From Marasmius tenuissimus (lineage: Eukaryota; Basidiomycota; Agaricomycetes; Agaricales; Marasmiaceae): a stretch of 64,000 nt of DNA. Every line of letters starts with the position of its first letter. Position 1 is the first letter of the stretch. Shown in pieces: positions 9,469-22,696 of this stretch. The translations under genes were made by a program, and so were the position numbers. The notes beneath the pieces were generated by a model. It made no database searches, was not told the origin of the DNA, and saw nothing but the letters and a program-made list of their open reading frames with translations. The stretch is taken from NCBI GenBank assembly GCA_029532415.1, contig JAQOTA010000049.1, forward strand, positions 682,001-746,000, read 5' to 3'.

Positions 9469-12400
9469 TTATAGACAAGCAAACTTCGATTTTCGTTTCA
9501 GAGTCAGTTCCTCCATTCGGGAATCTAACTGCTGCCGTGCACGTTCCTTAGCCTTGCGTTCCTCGTCCAAGCGTTGTTCATATGACTGCTTCTCCTCGAC
9601 AATCGATTGCCGGACGCTTTGCACCTCACGTTTAGCCTCAGTAAGATCTCGTCGGAGCCCATCAATCTCGCTGTTGAGACGATCTCGTTCTCGAGCAAGC
9701 TCCGTTGCGTGCATACGAGCCTTGCGCACTGATTCGAACGAGTAATCAGTAACAGTAAACGCTTGAAAGGGGCACAAAACTTACAGTTCTTTTCCGAGTC
9801 ACCCAAGGACGTCTCCAGTGTGCTTACTAGATCCATGTGCGTCTGGAGATCACTCTCACAGTGCGTGAGCTGCTTGTTCAACGTCTTGATCATCGCCTCC
9901 TGCTCGTCGATGTGCTTGGACTGTTGCTCGACCTTGGCAACGAGTTGCTTGTCTGAGGTAGAGCCGCCCATCACTGACCCTGGGCCAACGGAGGTGGCCG
10001 GTGAATCCATCTGGGCTTGCGAGTCGCGGGAAGAGGAGGTGGAAAGTCCTGACGATGCTTGTGAAGAGATACTATACCCGGGGTCATGCTGCGTCATTCG
10101 GGGAGCTGGTGGAGGTGGTACAGAGGGTGGGGGTGTTGGGGGAGGAAGTTTCGTGCCCTGAGCACCAGTCACACGGTTGAACGACATGTTCCGTTCGTTC
10201 GCGGACCGACCGTTGGGCGGAGACGCGCTACGGGCAATCTGGGCTTGTAGCTCACGAAGAAGAGTATCAGAGCGTGATTTCTCGGTCTGGAGCACGTCTT
10301 TCTCATCTTTGACCTTCTGAAGGTTCTCCTGAAGCTCAGCGAGAACGGATCGGTGACGTTCGAGGTCCTCAACCAATGACTCTCGCTTTGAAGCATCCTG
10401 AACAAGTTTGCTTTGCTCGCCGCGAGTCCGTTCCAGTTCTGCGTGAAGCTGAGCAACTTCCGCAGCGAGAGTATCCCTCTCGCTTTGAGAACGGGCGAAT
10501 TTCTCTTGCAAGTCCTTCACCGTGCCGTCCCTCTCCGCCAGAGCCCGGTCATGCACCTCCTTGGTTTGCTGTCGGTGCAGTGTAAAGTCGTCGGAAGCCG
10601 CCTTATGCGTGTCAAGCTCCTGCAGAAGTACCTCCTGCTCTTTGCGCAACGTGTCGACCTCCCGAGTGTGCTCAGCCTTCATCCGATTCAGGGTATCGGA
10701 TAACCGTTGCTTCTCCTCCGTGACCTGTCGTTCTCCGGCAGCCTTGAGCTCCTCCAATGCCGTTTGGTGTTGCTCCTTAATCGTAGCAAGCTCGGCATTT
10801 AACGCGGAGATCTCCTCCTGGTGCTGAGCTTTGAGCTTGCCAGATTCCTCAGTGTGCGAGCGAACGTGTGCAGAGAACTGCTCTTCGCTTTGAGAGGCTG
10901 CAAGCTTGAGTTCTGACGCATGGCTCTCTTTCAGCGCGGCGAGTTCCTCCTGATGACCTCGCTCGATATCCTCCAGCATTGTGACTTGCTGATCCTTCTG
11001 GAATCGAAGAGTTTCCTCCAACTCGGCACGAGCACTGGCAGTAGCGGTCGAAGAATCGGCCTTTAGTGCATCGAGAGCACTGGTAAGGTGATCGCTCTCG
11101 GCTTTCCAGTCCTCCTTCAGCTTGGTGAGAATAGCCTCCTGTTCAGCTCGCAACTCCGCCAATTCCGTGGCATGCTGATCACGCTGAGTCGAGAAGGACT
11201 GTGCGTGGGTGGCCTTGAGACCCTCCAACTCTTCCTTATATCGGCTTTCCGACTTGGAGAGCGCCTCAGCGTGTTGTGTGCGAATCTCTTGAAGGATAGC
11301 GGACTGTTGTGATTGCGATTCGGAAAGCGAGCCCTCCTTGGCAGCCTCGGAAAGTCTCAATTCTGTGGCATGTTCCTGTTTGAGCTGCTCCAGGATGCTC
11401 GCGTGTTCCGCCGCCTGTTTCTCCATGCTCTGAGTATGATCGCCCCTCAGCTTCGTAAGAGCGTTGTAGTACTCTTCCTCGGTTTGATGCAAAGAAGTTT
11501 CTGCCTCTTCCTCCTTCTTCTTCAAGACATCTGCATGGTCATTTGCAAGCTTCTGAATAGCACTCTCATGCTCCTCCTTCGCCGTCGCCAAGATCGAGTT
11601 GGCCTCTGTCAGCCGCGATGTGAGCTCTTCTTGGTGGTCAGCTTTGATCTTGCCGAAAGTGGCTTCATGCTCGTCCATGGCTTTTTGAAGGGCAGAAGAG
11701 GCGACCGAGAGCTCTTCCCGAAGACCAGCGAGGGCAGTCTCGTGCTCCTGTTTCATCGTGGTCAGCACCCGCTCGACTTCCGCGTCCTTCTCACGAAGGA
11801 GGTCCTCGTGACGAGATTGGATCTCAGTGAGAGCCCCAGCATGTGTGGTCTCAGCTTTGGCGAGCGCCTCGATGAGCTCAGACTCTCGTTTCTGAATGGT
11901 CTCAAGCTTCTCGATGTCGTCGGCATGCTTTTCTCGCAAGGCTTCGACCTCGGTGGACATATTCAGAGCCTACAATGGTATGAATAATCAGTCATCACGA
12001 CCTGGATCAATCAAAACAAGCATACCTGATCCCGAGAAAGTGTGGTCAATTCGTCTAATTGCCGCCTGACCTGAACAAGTTCGCCATTCAGCTCATCAAC
12101 GATTTCCCGATGCTGACTTTCTTTCTGAGCCATAGAACTGGAGGAAAGATGGTCAGAAGAGCATCCTCATAAACGACAGAAAAACGACACACAGCATCAA
12201 ATCGTTCAGCCTGACTAGTCCATCATCTGGGAGAGCTTCGGAACTTGACTCGTCTCCAACTGGGGCGCCACCTTTACCCGTCAATTGCATACTTCGCCGG
12301 ATGTTGTCGAATTGATGCATGGTCTGAGGAGACAGGTAAGCCTCAGGAGCTGCGTGGCCGTTGGTAGCAGCAACAGGCTTCTCGACGACAGGTGGCTGCT

Positions 12401-15400
12401 CCGTGTCTGGCGTGGTGGCGGCGGTTGTCTCTGTCGGTGTTGTCGATCTGACAGATGTTGAACCGGTGGCAGCTTGGTTATGCTGACTGGCCTGGCTTTC
12501 CCTCAACGACTGCTCCAAAGCCGATATCTCGGATTCGCGCTCCTTGAGGACCTCTTGCAGTCTCATGATCTCTTTCTCCATACTCGCGGTTGAGCGTTCA
12601 TAGGACGAAGGTGGAGGTGGCGAACCATTCAGAGGAAGGGAGATAGACAAGTTCGGTCGTGATCCCACTCGCTCCACGCCATTGATTAGGGACTGAGGAT
12701 GTGAATAAGACTGTGAGGGCGAATGCGAACTAGTGGTTCCATGGCTTGAAGAAGAAGTTTTGCGCGAACGAGCCGAGGAGAGCTCCTGTGAAAGCGATTG
12801 CGATTGCGATAGCGACCTGTGAGGTTCAAGGTCAGTTCCAGACTATACTTAATTGATGTGTTTCTATCTGATTCCTCACCTCGAGTGGAGCGACTCTGTC
12901 GAGGCCGCGTGGCGGAAAAAAAGCCGTTTTCCACCATTTGGACCAACGGCTCCTGCATCACTTCCTTCCCTAAGCCTCCCGCTGCTAGCCATCCGTCTGT
13001 TCCTAATGCTCTGCTTGGAAGGGCTCGGATGGAGACTCTGATTGGCTCCATTAAGTGGGGGATTGGGTGATTCAGAGTCGGTGGTTGCTTCGCTCATGGC
13101 ATCCGAGTTGCCATTGATGCTACCGAGTTTGGCTTCCTGTATCTGGGCCGCAAGATCGGAGATCTCACGCAAAGCGTCACGATACTTGTTTGTGACCGAG
13201 GAGAGATCGGCGAGAGTTGCTTGGTGTGTTTGCTGGAGGGCAAGGAACTGCTTTTCAATAAGAGAAGCCTGTGTCGGGGATTTGGGTCGAGGAAGTGTAC
13301 TCGCGCGAGAGGAAGGGCGGGATTCGGATGATGACCCCGCAGGTTCGTCAGGTTCGTCAATTGCTTTGGGTGTGTCCATAGGTTCAGTGGGAGCATCAAG
13401 CCTGAGATCAGGAGCAGCGGTGGGTTCTACGGGGCTGATTGGCGAAGGAGTCGATAGGTCCTCTTCGTCGTCCTTTGTTAACTTTTCCAGACTTCGCCTT
13501 GCCTCTTCCACGCTCCCGACTACGCCGCCCAACCGAGCTCGGGTGTCGTTCGCATCACGCCTCTTCTTCTCCCACTCGTTCATCTTTTCCTCTAGCTCCT
13601 TCACTCTCTTCTCTCTTTCTTCTAGATCGCTCCGCCATGCCTCCCCATCACTGGTGAGGGTGTCGAGTCGCTTTTGAAGTGAAGCAATCTCTTCCTGCCG
13701 CCGCTCCACTTCGCGCTCGAATCTCTCGACACTCTGCTGGAGTGTGACGACGGACTCGTCTGATTTAGCGAGGCGAGCCTCGAGCTCAGCGATATATTGG
13801 GATTGATGTGATTCGGTATCCTTGAAACGGGACAGCTCGCGTTTCAAATCAGTGAGAGAAGAGGACGACGAAAGCGAAGATTCGTCATATGAGCGCATCT
13901 TCTCCTCCAGGTCACGCACGTAAGCCTAAGAAGGGCATCAATCGAATGTTCGAGGCCAACAAGAGAAGCCGCCCTTACCTCAGTAGAAGCCTCCCTCTCC
14001 ACCAATTTCGATACTCTGCTTCGTAATTCTTCGACATAGAGTTCCGTTGCGGCATGGCGCTCACCGATCTGCGCCAGCTCCTCCTCTTTCTCTTCCACCA
14101 TCTCGTTGGTATGCCTCAAGGCAGCACGATTGAGGTTCAGCTCTGCTTCCATCGCACTGATGGTCTTCTCGTACTCCTCAATCACGGGCCCGACAATCTC
14201 CTCATACTTGCCAGTACCAGAAACTGTACCCGTACTTCCGTTCCGATGTTTCTCGCCCAATTCCCTCCTCAACCTCGTCAACTCCTCCGTCCTCTCCACA
14301 AACTTCTCGCGAAGGTCCTCGTAATTGTTTTGCAACTCCGTCATCTGAGCAAGGACCTTCTTCCCTGCGCCCTCCACTACAACATCATCCTTCGGCCCTT
14401 GAATGTCTGCCAGAGTGCTAACACTCCCGCCACTCTTCAAGCCCTTCAGTTCCTTCCTCAACCGTACCACGGTACCCTGCAACCATTCTACATCGTCCCA
14501 ACCTTCCTCCTTCTCGTTGACGACTGCCCTGTTCTTGATATTCCTCGCCCTATTCGCATACTTTAAAGTATTGATCGTCTCGGCAGCGTTCCATTCTGCC
14601 GGGCTAACGCAAGCAATCATGAGGGTGTGGGCGTTACCGCCGAGGGAGTCTTGTAGTAGACGCGTCAGTTTGGAGTCACGGTAGGGAATATGGGTCGCTG
14701 TGTTTGATTTGGCGCGAGATGGGTCTCCGAGGGCAGATATAACGTTTCCAAGGGCGAGGAGACCGCTGTTGATCGAGATACCCTCTTTAATACGTTCTCC
14801 AGCCGCCGCCGTTCGTTTGAGCTGTAACGAAGGAACATAGGTCAGTATCAAATCATGATGGACAAGTCACGGCAGTGTTAGTGTAGGTGAAAGGCCCAAG
14901 CATCACGGATATGTGAGTCAGCCGCACAAATAGCGCGACAGGGCGAAGGCAGAGGGCAGAAGGCAATGTCAAGATAGACTCACCCGCTCGGATCCGGCCA
15001 AGTCAACGAAGTGAAACTTGGAGGTGATAGTCACCCATTTGCCCGCCTCATCATCGTTATTGGACCTGTCCCCATGATTACCGAGAGCACTGGAGGGGCG
15101 CAATCCACCTCCCCGACCCATGGCAACGGCAAAACTGGGAGTAGCCGGTCGGCCAAAAGTAGGGGAGCTGACGCGACTTGTCCCCGTGGAGGCCGCATTG
15201 CCGCCTGCGTATACGGAGCCAGGACGTGCAAGACGAGATGGTGACCGTCCCGGGGGTAAAGGTGACGAGGATCTTGGAGGCGCTCCTGACCCAGTGTACT
15301 TCTTCTGGGTAAGCGTGAGGGAGAATATGGCATGAGATCTGGATGACTGGGCATTCATATCAGTTTCGTTGGTTCGTCGAATAGAGGTTCCTTTGCGTAT

Positions 15401-16207
15401 AAGGCTAGAGAATTCGTAAATTGCCTGAACACTGAAGGCGTGGAATTGGCCAACTCACCCCATGACTTCGTTAGAATTTTTGACATTGACTTCACGAAGA
15501 CCACCCCAGATTATATGTCCATCCTTGTCCTCTCTAATCTGCACCTCTCGACGGCCACCTGCCCCATCATCCATGCTGAGGAGATCAATGAGGTCTTCGT
15601 TGTAGATTTCGATGAAAGAGCCCTTTAACGAGTAGTTCCAAGTTCCTCCGCGTTCCTCCTTCAGCTGACGAGCTTGAGAGAATATCATCGATACCGAGCG
15701 AGGTATAATACCCATGCCGTTGTTAGGGTCAGAGGGGTTGGCTTCGAGGTCAATGCCGGTCATGGTGAACGTTTTACCGCTGGATGTCTGTCCATAAGCG
15801 AGAATTGTGCAATTGAATCCTTCCAAAAAGCGGGAAATGAGAGGTTGAGCGGTTGAAGTGAAGAGTGCATGTTGGGTGGTCGAAGGGTCGTGGACCTGGT
15901 CGAAGGTGAAATGTTGCTTTTTGGGCGCTGAACCTGCCGCGGACGATGATGCAGCTGCTGCACCTGAGGCTTGGGGTGTCGAGGTTGTCGTCTCTATTGC
16001 GACGGACGTCGATGAAGTAGGGTTAATTACGGTCCTCTGAAAACGAGCTGGAATTGAAGTGCTGTCTTGTGTTGTCGGTGGCCTGATCCTCAGCGCTGGA
16101 AGTAGCAGTAAGTCAGCTCATGACACGAGGTCATCATGCTTGATAGGTTACTCACCGACTTGCACCGAGGTCGTCGCTGACGACGACGACGACGTTGACG
16201 GGGCCAT
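9469..16207 (-). CDS. kinesin motor protein, kinesin-4 (KIF4/KIF21)-like
   Basis: Nine exons: 16207-16156, 16095-15459, 15404-14984, 14821-13979, 13925-12880, 12816-12193, 12137-12026, 11969-9785, 9728-9469; about 2,059 residues. The N-terminal motor begins ALRIRPP, with P-loop GQTSSGKT (119-126), switch I SSRSH (250-254), switch II DLAGSE (364-369), and later [19 protein letters not shown] and [12 protein letters not shown], which are typical of the KIF4/KIF21 group. The rest is mostly heptad-like coiled coil, with long [15 protein letters not shown] repeats in exon 8 and serine/proline-rich linkers near 12000-13400. It should dimerise and move on microtubules. Odd points: the switch I to switch II interval is about 110 residues because of a low-complexity insert, and no WD40 tail as in animal KIF21 is seen. 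The exon 6/7 junction (12193/12137) is the weakest. Confidence 0.93.
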
Positions 16208-17454
16208 CGTGGGCTGCGACTTCCAACCCTTTTCCCGTTTTGACAAATCACTTTTCCAAGTTTCTTCCCATGTGGCTTGCCTTCCTTATTAGGTAATCGG
16301 GTATCGGTCCTTCAATTGCGTGACTGGTGTCTTTCTATTTCGCACTCTTCATTACTGTCTTCTGGTCAGGAATGTAACTCGATTGCGGTTCACTGGGCTA
16401 TGAATGAGCAGCTCTCTGCTCTAGAAACTGCCCTAGGTTCATTCGACTTTTTTCAAGACGAAAACGATAGCTAAAGCCCTGTCATGATTCAAAGAAGGCT
16501 CGGGTAACTACTCCTTGCCCATTGCTGATTGTTGGGTTGCTCCATTCAGCAATGGGTGGGCTCTCAGCCAGCTTGGAGGACATATGCATATACTTGAGGC
16601 GCAACTGGGACCGACCACTACCACGACTAGCGCGGGTCTCATGATTACTCACATACGACCAGTCTCCCGAAGCCCATACATTTTGGTATGTCACAAGAAC
16701 AGCTTCCATCCATTCATGATATATCTTGCATCGAACGACCCGTAACTTCCATATTGAACCCCCCCGTTTGATGTTGTCCCGCGTGTGATGGTAAGGCTTC
16801 AGGATCGGAAACCAATCGTCTACTCATTGCTCAGGAAGCCATCTGGAAGCCATCCTTCGAACCCAACTTCACCGTTCTGATCATACTTCCCCGTTGCAGA
16901 CCGTCTCCTAAGGTACCACATAGGCCCCCTTTGTTGACCATTCTGTCCGTCGAACACTCATGATCAATGATCAATGATTTTTCTAAAGTTGCTCCCGTGC
17001 AAGCTGATGTGTCTACAGAACAGTGGCCAGGGGGCCCCATCGAATTTCGGGCTTTAAGGGCAGGCCCTCCTCCTGTGGGTTCATGTTATCTATAACGTGT
17101 GCACCGCTGCGGTGATTTCAGGAAACAAGGGTCGTAAAAGTTCACAGGTAAGTGTTTGGACTCTGATCCAGGAGTCTGGAGGTCTCCAAGGCAGCGAAGC
17201 CGCGACTATGAACGTCCGACCTACTCCCCGATCGCTATCCAAAGTTCTGGACAAACCATCGAAAAGAGTTGTCCACGGATGAATCACTACGGCTGACTTA
17301 CCACCAGGTAAAAAGTAAGTGATCACCCTGTAAATCCGGCTCCGCGCAACGTCATGATTTTCAACAAGCAGACTCAGCGATGAAGACCGCCGTGGTTTAG
17401 TGTCGGTCACCTATCCTGAAGCTACACTATACCTCTACATCCGGTTGATCGATA
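16208..17454. other. intergenic region with no supported gene
   Basis: About 1.25 kb between the kinesin start and the end of the first membrane-protein gene. Only short open frames without recognisable motifs occur on either strand. No RNA gene or repeat was seen. Confidence 0.5.
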
Positions 17455-19182
17455 TCACGGAAAGCTTGCTTTTGAAAGTATGAAGACCCGTACCTTGTTA
17501 CTCAAAAAACTCATCTCTTCTCCCTCCTCAATTCCTGCCACCTGGTCGACAATATTCTCCGACTCGGGAATGTCCTCAGGGACGTCCTCAGTGACGGAAA
17601 GCAACGGAACAATCGCTTCGCTCTTTCGCGCTCTCTGGCGCTCCGGTTCGCCAACGGACCTCAGGTGGTGAGAGATAGAAGTAATGACCCGAGAAACGGT
17701 CGTAGCCGTCCTTTGCGTCCCTGGCAGGGCGAATTGTATATTGGTGAGCTCGGTGCCACTCTTGGATGGTGCGGTCTCAATCATTTTGTCGAAGTGAGCC
17801 CGTACAATCACAAGGGCGGGAGCGATCGCCTGGGAGTAGGTCAACGAGCGAAAACAATGGACTGGAGCAGGGAGAATACAGCTGAGAGAACCACGACCGG
17901 GACCAGATCAATCGGAGGAGAGTTTCCGATGCCTCCGGGGGTGTTTACAAGGATTGCCTGTATAATCATCACTGTGGGATATAAAAATCCAAATTCGATC
18001 CTGGAGAAAGACGGTCGCGTTAGAGTAGATATACTACTGGTTCAACAAGAGAACGACCAACATTATACGCATCGCGTGAGTGAGTTGATCATCTGTATTG
18101 ACATCCAGGTAGATTTTGGATTGTCGGTTGACCCACCAAATTCGCCCAGCTGAAGAACATAACAGAGTTTTGAATGAGCGGATGAGTTCTTATCAACTGT
18201 GAACGAATATTACCGGTTAGAAATGTAACAGAAACATTGACGAGCACACTCAAGATGAAGCCGATGAGCATGAGAAAATCCCCGACGGCGAGAAAGGACA
18301 CATTATGTTCGATCGATGTGTCCTGACTTATGCCATAGCTCACTAGGATGGCACTGATTATGGAAATCACTGGAAAGATGGATCATTTAATACATAGGGA
18401 AAAAAATCAGGGAGCCCTCACAGCTGCCGAGAGTTGAACCCACAATTAATGGGATTCCAACGCGTTTGCTGGATCCCCAGATCGTATAGCATCTATGAAT
18501 CTGCCCGACAATGGATCGCCGTGGGCTTGACAAGAGCTTACCAGCATAATTTCTGCAGCAATACTATACGAGGAGGCATCAGACAGCCCGTCATCAAGCC
18601 ATTGAGGTGAAAGAAGCTCACTTTGCGAGACATGGCAAGATGTAAAGTATAGAACTGTGATGATCGTCTGAGTATTCAGAGGGATCCGGACCCAGGGCAA
18701 GGAATCAAGTAATCACATCGATGCTGCCTTCCCTTTGTGTTTGGTCAGATACTGGATGTAGGGTTCCCAATCCTGGCTTTTCAACGCGCTGAATTGTCGT
18801 TTCGCGCCATTTATCGTGAGGATCGTGTCGTCTATGACCATGCAGGTCGATATGACAAAAAGCGCGATCGTGCATGTCATGTACGACGTCCTGTGTTTGC
18901 AGTCTTGTCCTCGCAACATGTACAGTGCATATCCGAATATCGGAATGTACAGTCCTAGCAATCAACACACTGAGCTTGGTGAACAGTCCCTCTTCAAGTG
19001 CTCCACAGACCGTAGACAAGATACATAGCCTAGTAGATAAGAAAGCGTCAAGTAGTCTTCCTCGACCCAAAGTAGTTGATCCGTACCAGGATAGTGCCTG
19101 CCGGGTAGAGGACTACTTGCCCAACGTTCACATTGGCAGCGACCGCAGCAATAGTCTCTTCATCCAGTTCGATCTTGGACAT
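17455..19182 (-). CDS. fungal multi-pass membrane protein, copy A
   Basis: Ten exons: 19182-19087, 19029-19011, 18954-18717, 18654-18622, 18563-18542, 18500-18422, 18369-18214, 18149-18062, 18000-17880, 17829-17455; 408 residues. Exons of 19, 22 and 33 nt are supported by the same layout in copy B. Several hydrophobic helices (LYIPIFGYALYML, FLMLIGFILSVLVNVSV, IEFGFLYPTVMIIQAILV, AIAPALVIVRAHF) suggest about seven membrane spans. A GRIWW motif precedes a charged loop. The C-terminal ~110 residues are hydrophilic (RSVGEPERQRARKSE). This pattern belongs to a large family of uncharacterised Agaricomycete membrane proteins; I cannot name a function. It lies in a tandem cluster with copies B and C on the same strand. 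Confidence 0.8.
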
Positions 19183-19354
19183 TGTTTGTGAAACTTGGAC
19201 TCCCTAAAAGTAAGTTTTGGGGCTGAAAGGCAAATCTGCGCCCATCATAGAGGTCGAGTACATGAGCAGAAAGGTGGCGAGGGAAATGAACAGGTTTGAG
19301 CGCATACCATTGAGATGTGAAACGATGCGCCGAGCGCCCGGCTCCCACGAGTGC

Positions 19355-19372
19355 TTTCGGGAGCTGCCGAAA
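19355..19372. promoter_or_regulatory. palindromic TTTCGG-N6-CCGAAA upstream of copy A
   Basis: TTTCGG GAGCTG CCGAAA, about 175 bp upstream of the copy A start. Related blocks occur upstream of copy B (22489-22506) and at 24427-24444. CGG-N6-CCG is the half-site layout bound by some Zn2Cys6 regulators (Ppr1/UaY class), but binding here is inference. Confidence 0.4.
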
Positions 19373-20600
19373 TTTGCCACCAGCGCCGAACAAAAACCGC
19401 CTTTGCGTAGAGTGAACCGATTTTTTATGTTTTACGTCGGGATTCTCGGAACGCTCACATTGCCGGCGGGCAGCCGCATGCGCTGCCGTTGGTACTGGCT
19501 TGGAAAAAGTTTGTAACGAACTGTTTGAATTCCGTCTATAGGACTGGCTTGTGAAGTCAAGCCTGAGACACCCTAATTACCCCAAAACAAGGTGAGTGAT
19601 CCTACTAGTACTTGTGGGTGCCAATGGTATGCATTGCAGTCAGAGGGTCAGACTGCGGCACATCCCGGCGGAGGCCGAATTTTCGCGTTGCCACAGTGGC
19701 TGGAGCCTAGAGGATCTTACTGGCGTGAGGATGATAGACCACGTACAGTTCCTAGTACCTAAGTAGTGTAGTTCTAGGTCACGTCCTCAATACAAACACA
19801 ATTGACCTGCGTTGCTATACCGTACATACGCACAAAGTGCTACCTATATTTGCAAGGCTTTGTGATCAAGGCAAGAGGTCTCGCCGATTGGAATCGAGTA
19901 CATGTACGGCATGGGGTGGTCCCCTCTGACAGCTGTCCGCCACAAACTGAATAGACTACTTGAACTTGATAAACCATTGAAATTTTCGCTGAGATAACCG
20001 TCTCAGTGAAATCCCCGTGCTCAAAAACCTACAAAACGACACCAAAATCATCCTGTATTTTACAGTACCACAGGAAAACAATCAAAAGGTAGCACCATGA
20101 CATATAGCTGGGCTCAACAGAGCTTCCCGCCACATCCGTGTTCCCAGAGCCAGAGCGATTTTTTTTAACCTTCTCGAGGTTTCAGTACAACCATAACTGT
20201 GCCTGTGACGCATTTCTTGTCTGTAGGTTGAAAAACATATACGATCCATTCTGCGACATATAAGGACATTGGAGCGACATGAGGAGGGGACAGAGAGAGC
20301 TGTATAGAAAGTGGCGTGCCGTGTGCGCCGCTGCCAACAGAAGCCCCGGATATCAAATTCTCACGCCGCCCACGCGACTGGACCCATGTACGCGATTCCA
20401 ATCGGCGAGACCTCTTGGATCAAGGGGCGAACCCGTAGCGATAGACTACAGGGGAAACAGGCCTACCATTTCCTGGTTCCTCTCCATGCCAACCGTGCCA
20501 GTGAGCCACCGCGTACGTACTTACTAAGTAGATGATATAAGAAATAGACCTTGCCGGCAAAGCTGATAGAGGAACACCTGAACCTGGTTATCCCAAACAC
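19373..20600. other. intergenic between membrane-protein copies A and B
   Basis: No gene is supported. It contains a perfect 24-bp inverted repeat (19873-19896 against 20393-20416), listed separately. Confidence 0.5.
19873..20416. repeat. 544-bp segment bounded by perfect 24-bp inverted repeats
   Basis: Bases 19873-19896 are the exact reverse complement of 20393-20416 (arms begin AAGAGGTCTCGCC). The interior has no open frame of note. It could be a small non-autonomous element or a chance hairpin left by rearrangement in the duplicated cluster. No flanking target duplication was recognised. Confidence 0.45.
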
Positions 20601-22293
20601 TCATACTTTCATCTCTTCCCCCAATTTCTCCTCGACAACCTCCTCCTCAACCTCCTCCGACTCGGGAATGTCCTCAGCAACGGAAAGTAACGGAACAGTC
20701 GCTTCGCTCTTTCGTGCTCTCTGGCGCTCCGGCTCGCCAACGGACCTCAGGTGATGTGCGGTAGAAGATGTATTGACACGAGAGACCGTCCCGGTCGTCT
20801 TTCGCGTATCTGGCAAGGCAAATTGTAGGTTTGTGAGCGCGGGGCCGCGCTTGGAAGGTTCGGTCTTGATGGTTTTGTCAAAATGCGCCCGTACGATCAC
20901 AAGGGCAGGAGCAATTGCCTGGCAAGTAGGTTAGTGAACGGAAAGGATAGACTGAGCCGGCGAACATACAGCTGAGAGTACCAAGACCGGGACCAGGTCA
21001 ACAGGAAGAGGGTCTTCAAGACCTCCGGAGGTGTTTGCGATAATTGCCTGTGTAATCATCATTGTAGGGTACATTAGCCCAGATTCGATGCTGAAAAGAG
21101 AGGGGGTTGCGTTCAGAGTGGGTATGTTTCCGTTCCTCGGAATGGAAGTCACTAACATTATTCGCATTGCGTGAGTGAGTTTATTGTCTGTATTGACACC
21201 CAAGTAAATCTTGGATTCCCGGTTGACCCACCAGATTCGCCCGGCTGGATGAAGTAACAGGGTTTTGAGTCAGCGAGTGGGTTCTCGTCAGGTATATACG
21301 GCCATTTACCAGTCAAAACCGTAACAGAAACATTGACGAGCACACTCAATATGAAGCCAATGAGTATGAGGAACTCCCCGACAGCGATGAGGAACACATT
21401 GTGTTCGATAGTCGTGTCTTGGCTGATACCATAGCTCACCAGGATGGCACCGATGATGGAGATTACTGGACAACCAAATCAATCAATACGTAAGAAGTAA
21501 GATCGGAAAACCCTTACAGCTGCCGAGGGTTGAGATCACAAGTAATGGGATACCGACGCGTTTGCTGGATCCCCAGATCGTGTAGCACCTATGGATCTAC
21601 CCACGATATTTAGCCTGGACTGGGACGTTTTACTCTCGATGAAAACTGACAAGCATGGTCTCTGCCGCGATACTATACGAGATTATATCAGACAGGCCTC
21701 ATCAACCCAAGGAGAGTGAAAAAGGCGTACTTTGCGAGAGCCGGTAAGATGTAGAATATGGAACTGGAATGATTATCTGGGATTTCAGAAGGGTCCAGAC
21801 CCGGAGCGAGAAATCAGGTAATCACATTGTTGCTGCTTTCCCTTTGTGTTGGACAAGGTAATGGATGTAAGGTTCCCAGTCATGATTTTTCAACGCGCTG
21901 AATTGTCGTTTCGCGCCATCTATCGTTAGAACCGTGTCGTCGATGACAACGAAGGTTGATATGGCGAACAGCACGATCGTGCATGTCATGTATAGCTTTC
22001 TGTTTTCGAAGTCTTGTTTTCGCAGGATATATAGCGCACATCCGAATATTGGGATGTACAATCCTGACACGTAGAGCACGCTGAGCTTGGCGAACGTTTC
22101 CTCCTCGAAATTTCACGTACCGTAGACAAGATACATAGCCTGTTGTGTAAAAAACGTGTCAAATGGTTTTTCTCGGCCAAGTATAGTTGATTCGCACCAG
22201 GATAGTGCTCGCAGGGTAGAGAACCACTTGTCCAACGTTCACATCGGCAGCAGCAGCAGCAATGATTTCTTCGTTCAATTCTATCTTCGGCAT
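20601..22293 (-). CDS. fungal multi-pass membrane protein, copy B
   Basis: Tandem paralogue of copy A with the same intron layout. It starts at ATG 22291-22293 (MPKIELNEEIIAAAAADVNV) and stops at 20601. Recognisable exons encode LYIPIFGCALYIL, RCYTIWGSSKRVGIPL, SYGISQDTTIEHNVF, GRIWWVNRESKIYLGVNTD, IESGLMYPTMMITQAII and AIAPALVIVRAHFDKTIKT. The hydrophilic tail shares SVGEPERQRARKSE with copy A and ends in an acidic stretch (PESEEVEEEVVEEK). All splice borders checked against copy A are usable, so it appears functional. It has the same unassigned family and probable seven-span topology; its role is unknown. Confidence 0.8.
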
Positions 22294-22488
22294 TGTTTCT
22301 GATGCCTGGGTTTCCTGGAGGAGAGTTCGGGGAGGTGAAACGACAAGCTTCCGCCCATCTATCGTCGAGCAAAAGGGAGAGGGAAATGAACAGGGTCAAC
22401 AGGGACCGAGCGCGCCAGACGATATAGGCAATTGAAATTTGAAACGACCACGCGCCGGGCGCCCGCCCCTGAGGAGACCAACACCGCC

Positions 22489-22506
22489 TTTCAGGAGCTG
22501 CCGAAA
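22489..22506. promoter_or_regulatory. degenerate TTTCAG-N6-CCGAAA upstream of copy B
   Basis: TTTCAG GAGCTG CCGAAA, about 195 bp upstream of the copy B start, differs from the copy A block by one base in the left half-site, which breaks the CGG triplet. Similar placement upstream of paralogues suggests a shared upstream element. Confidence 0.35.
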
Positions 22507-22696
22507 CGAAAAGAACCTCCACGGTCCACCAAAAAATGTAAGAATCACCAACAAGCAAGCCATAGACCAGTTTTCAGCCTCCGGAGCCGTCCTACTAACT
22601 CGTTAGTAATTTCCAGACTCGGAGAATCGCACAAGTCGTACCAGTATGATTACGGAGACCTTGCAATCTCCATAATACTAGATAGACCCAAGGCGG

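Noticed and set aside
11313..11987. 224-residue plus-strand open frame in the kinesin region
   Set aside because: Antisense of the regular coiled-coil coding exon; no independent evidence.
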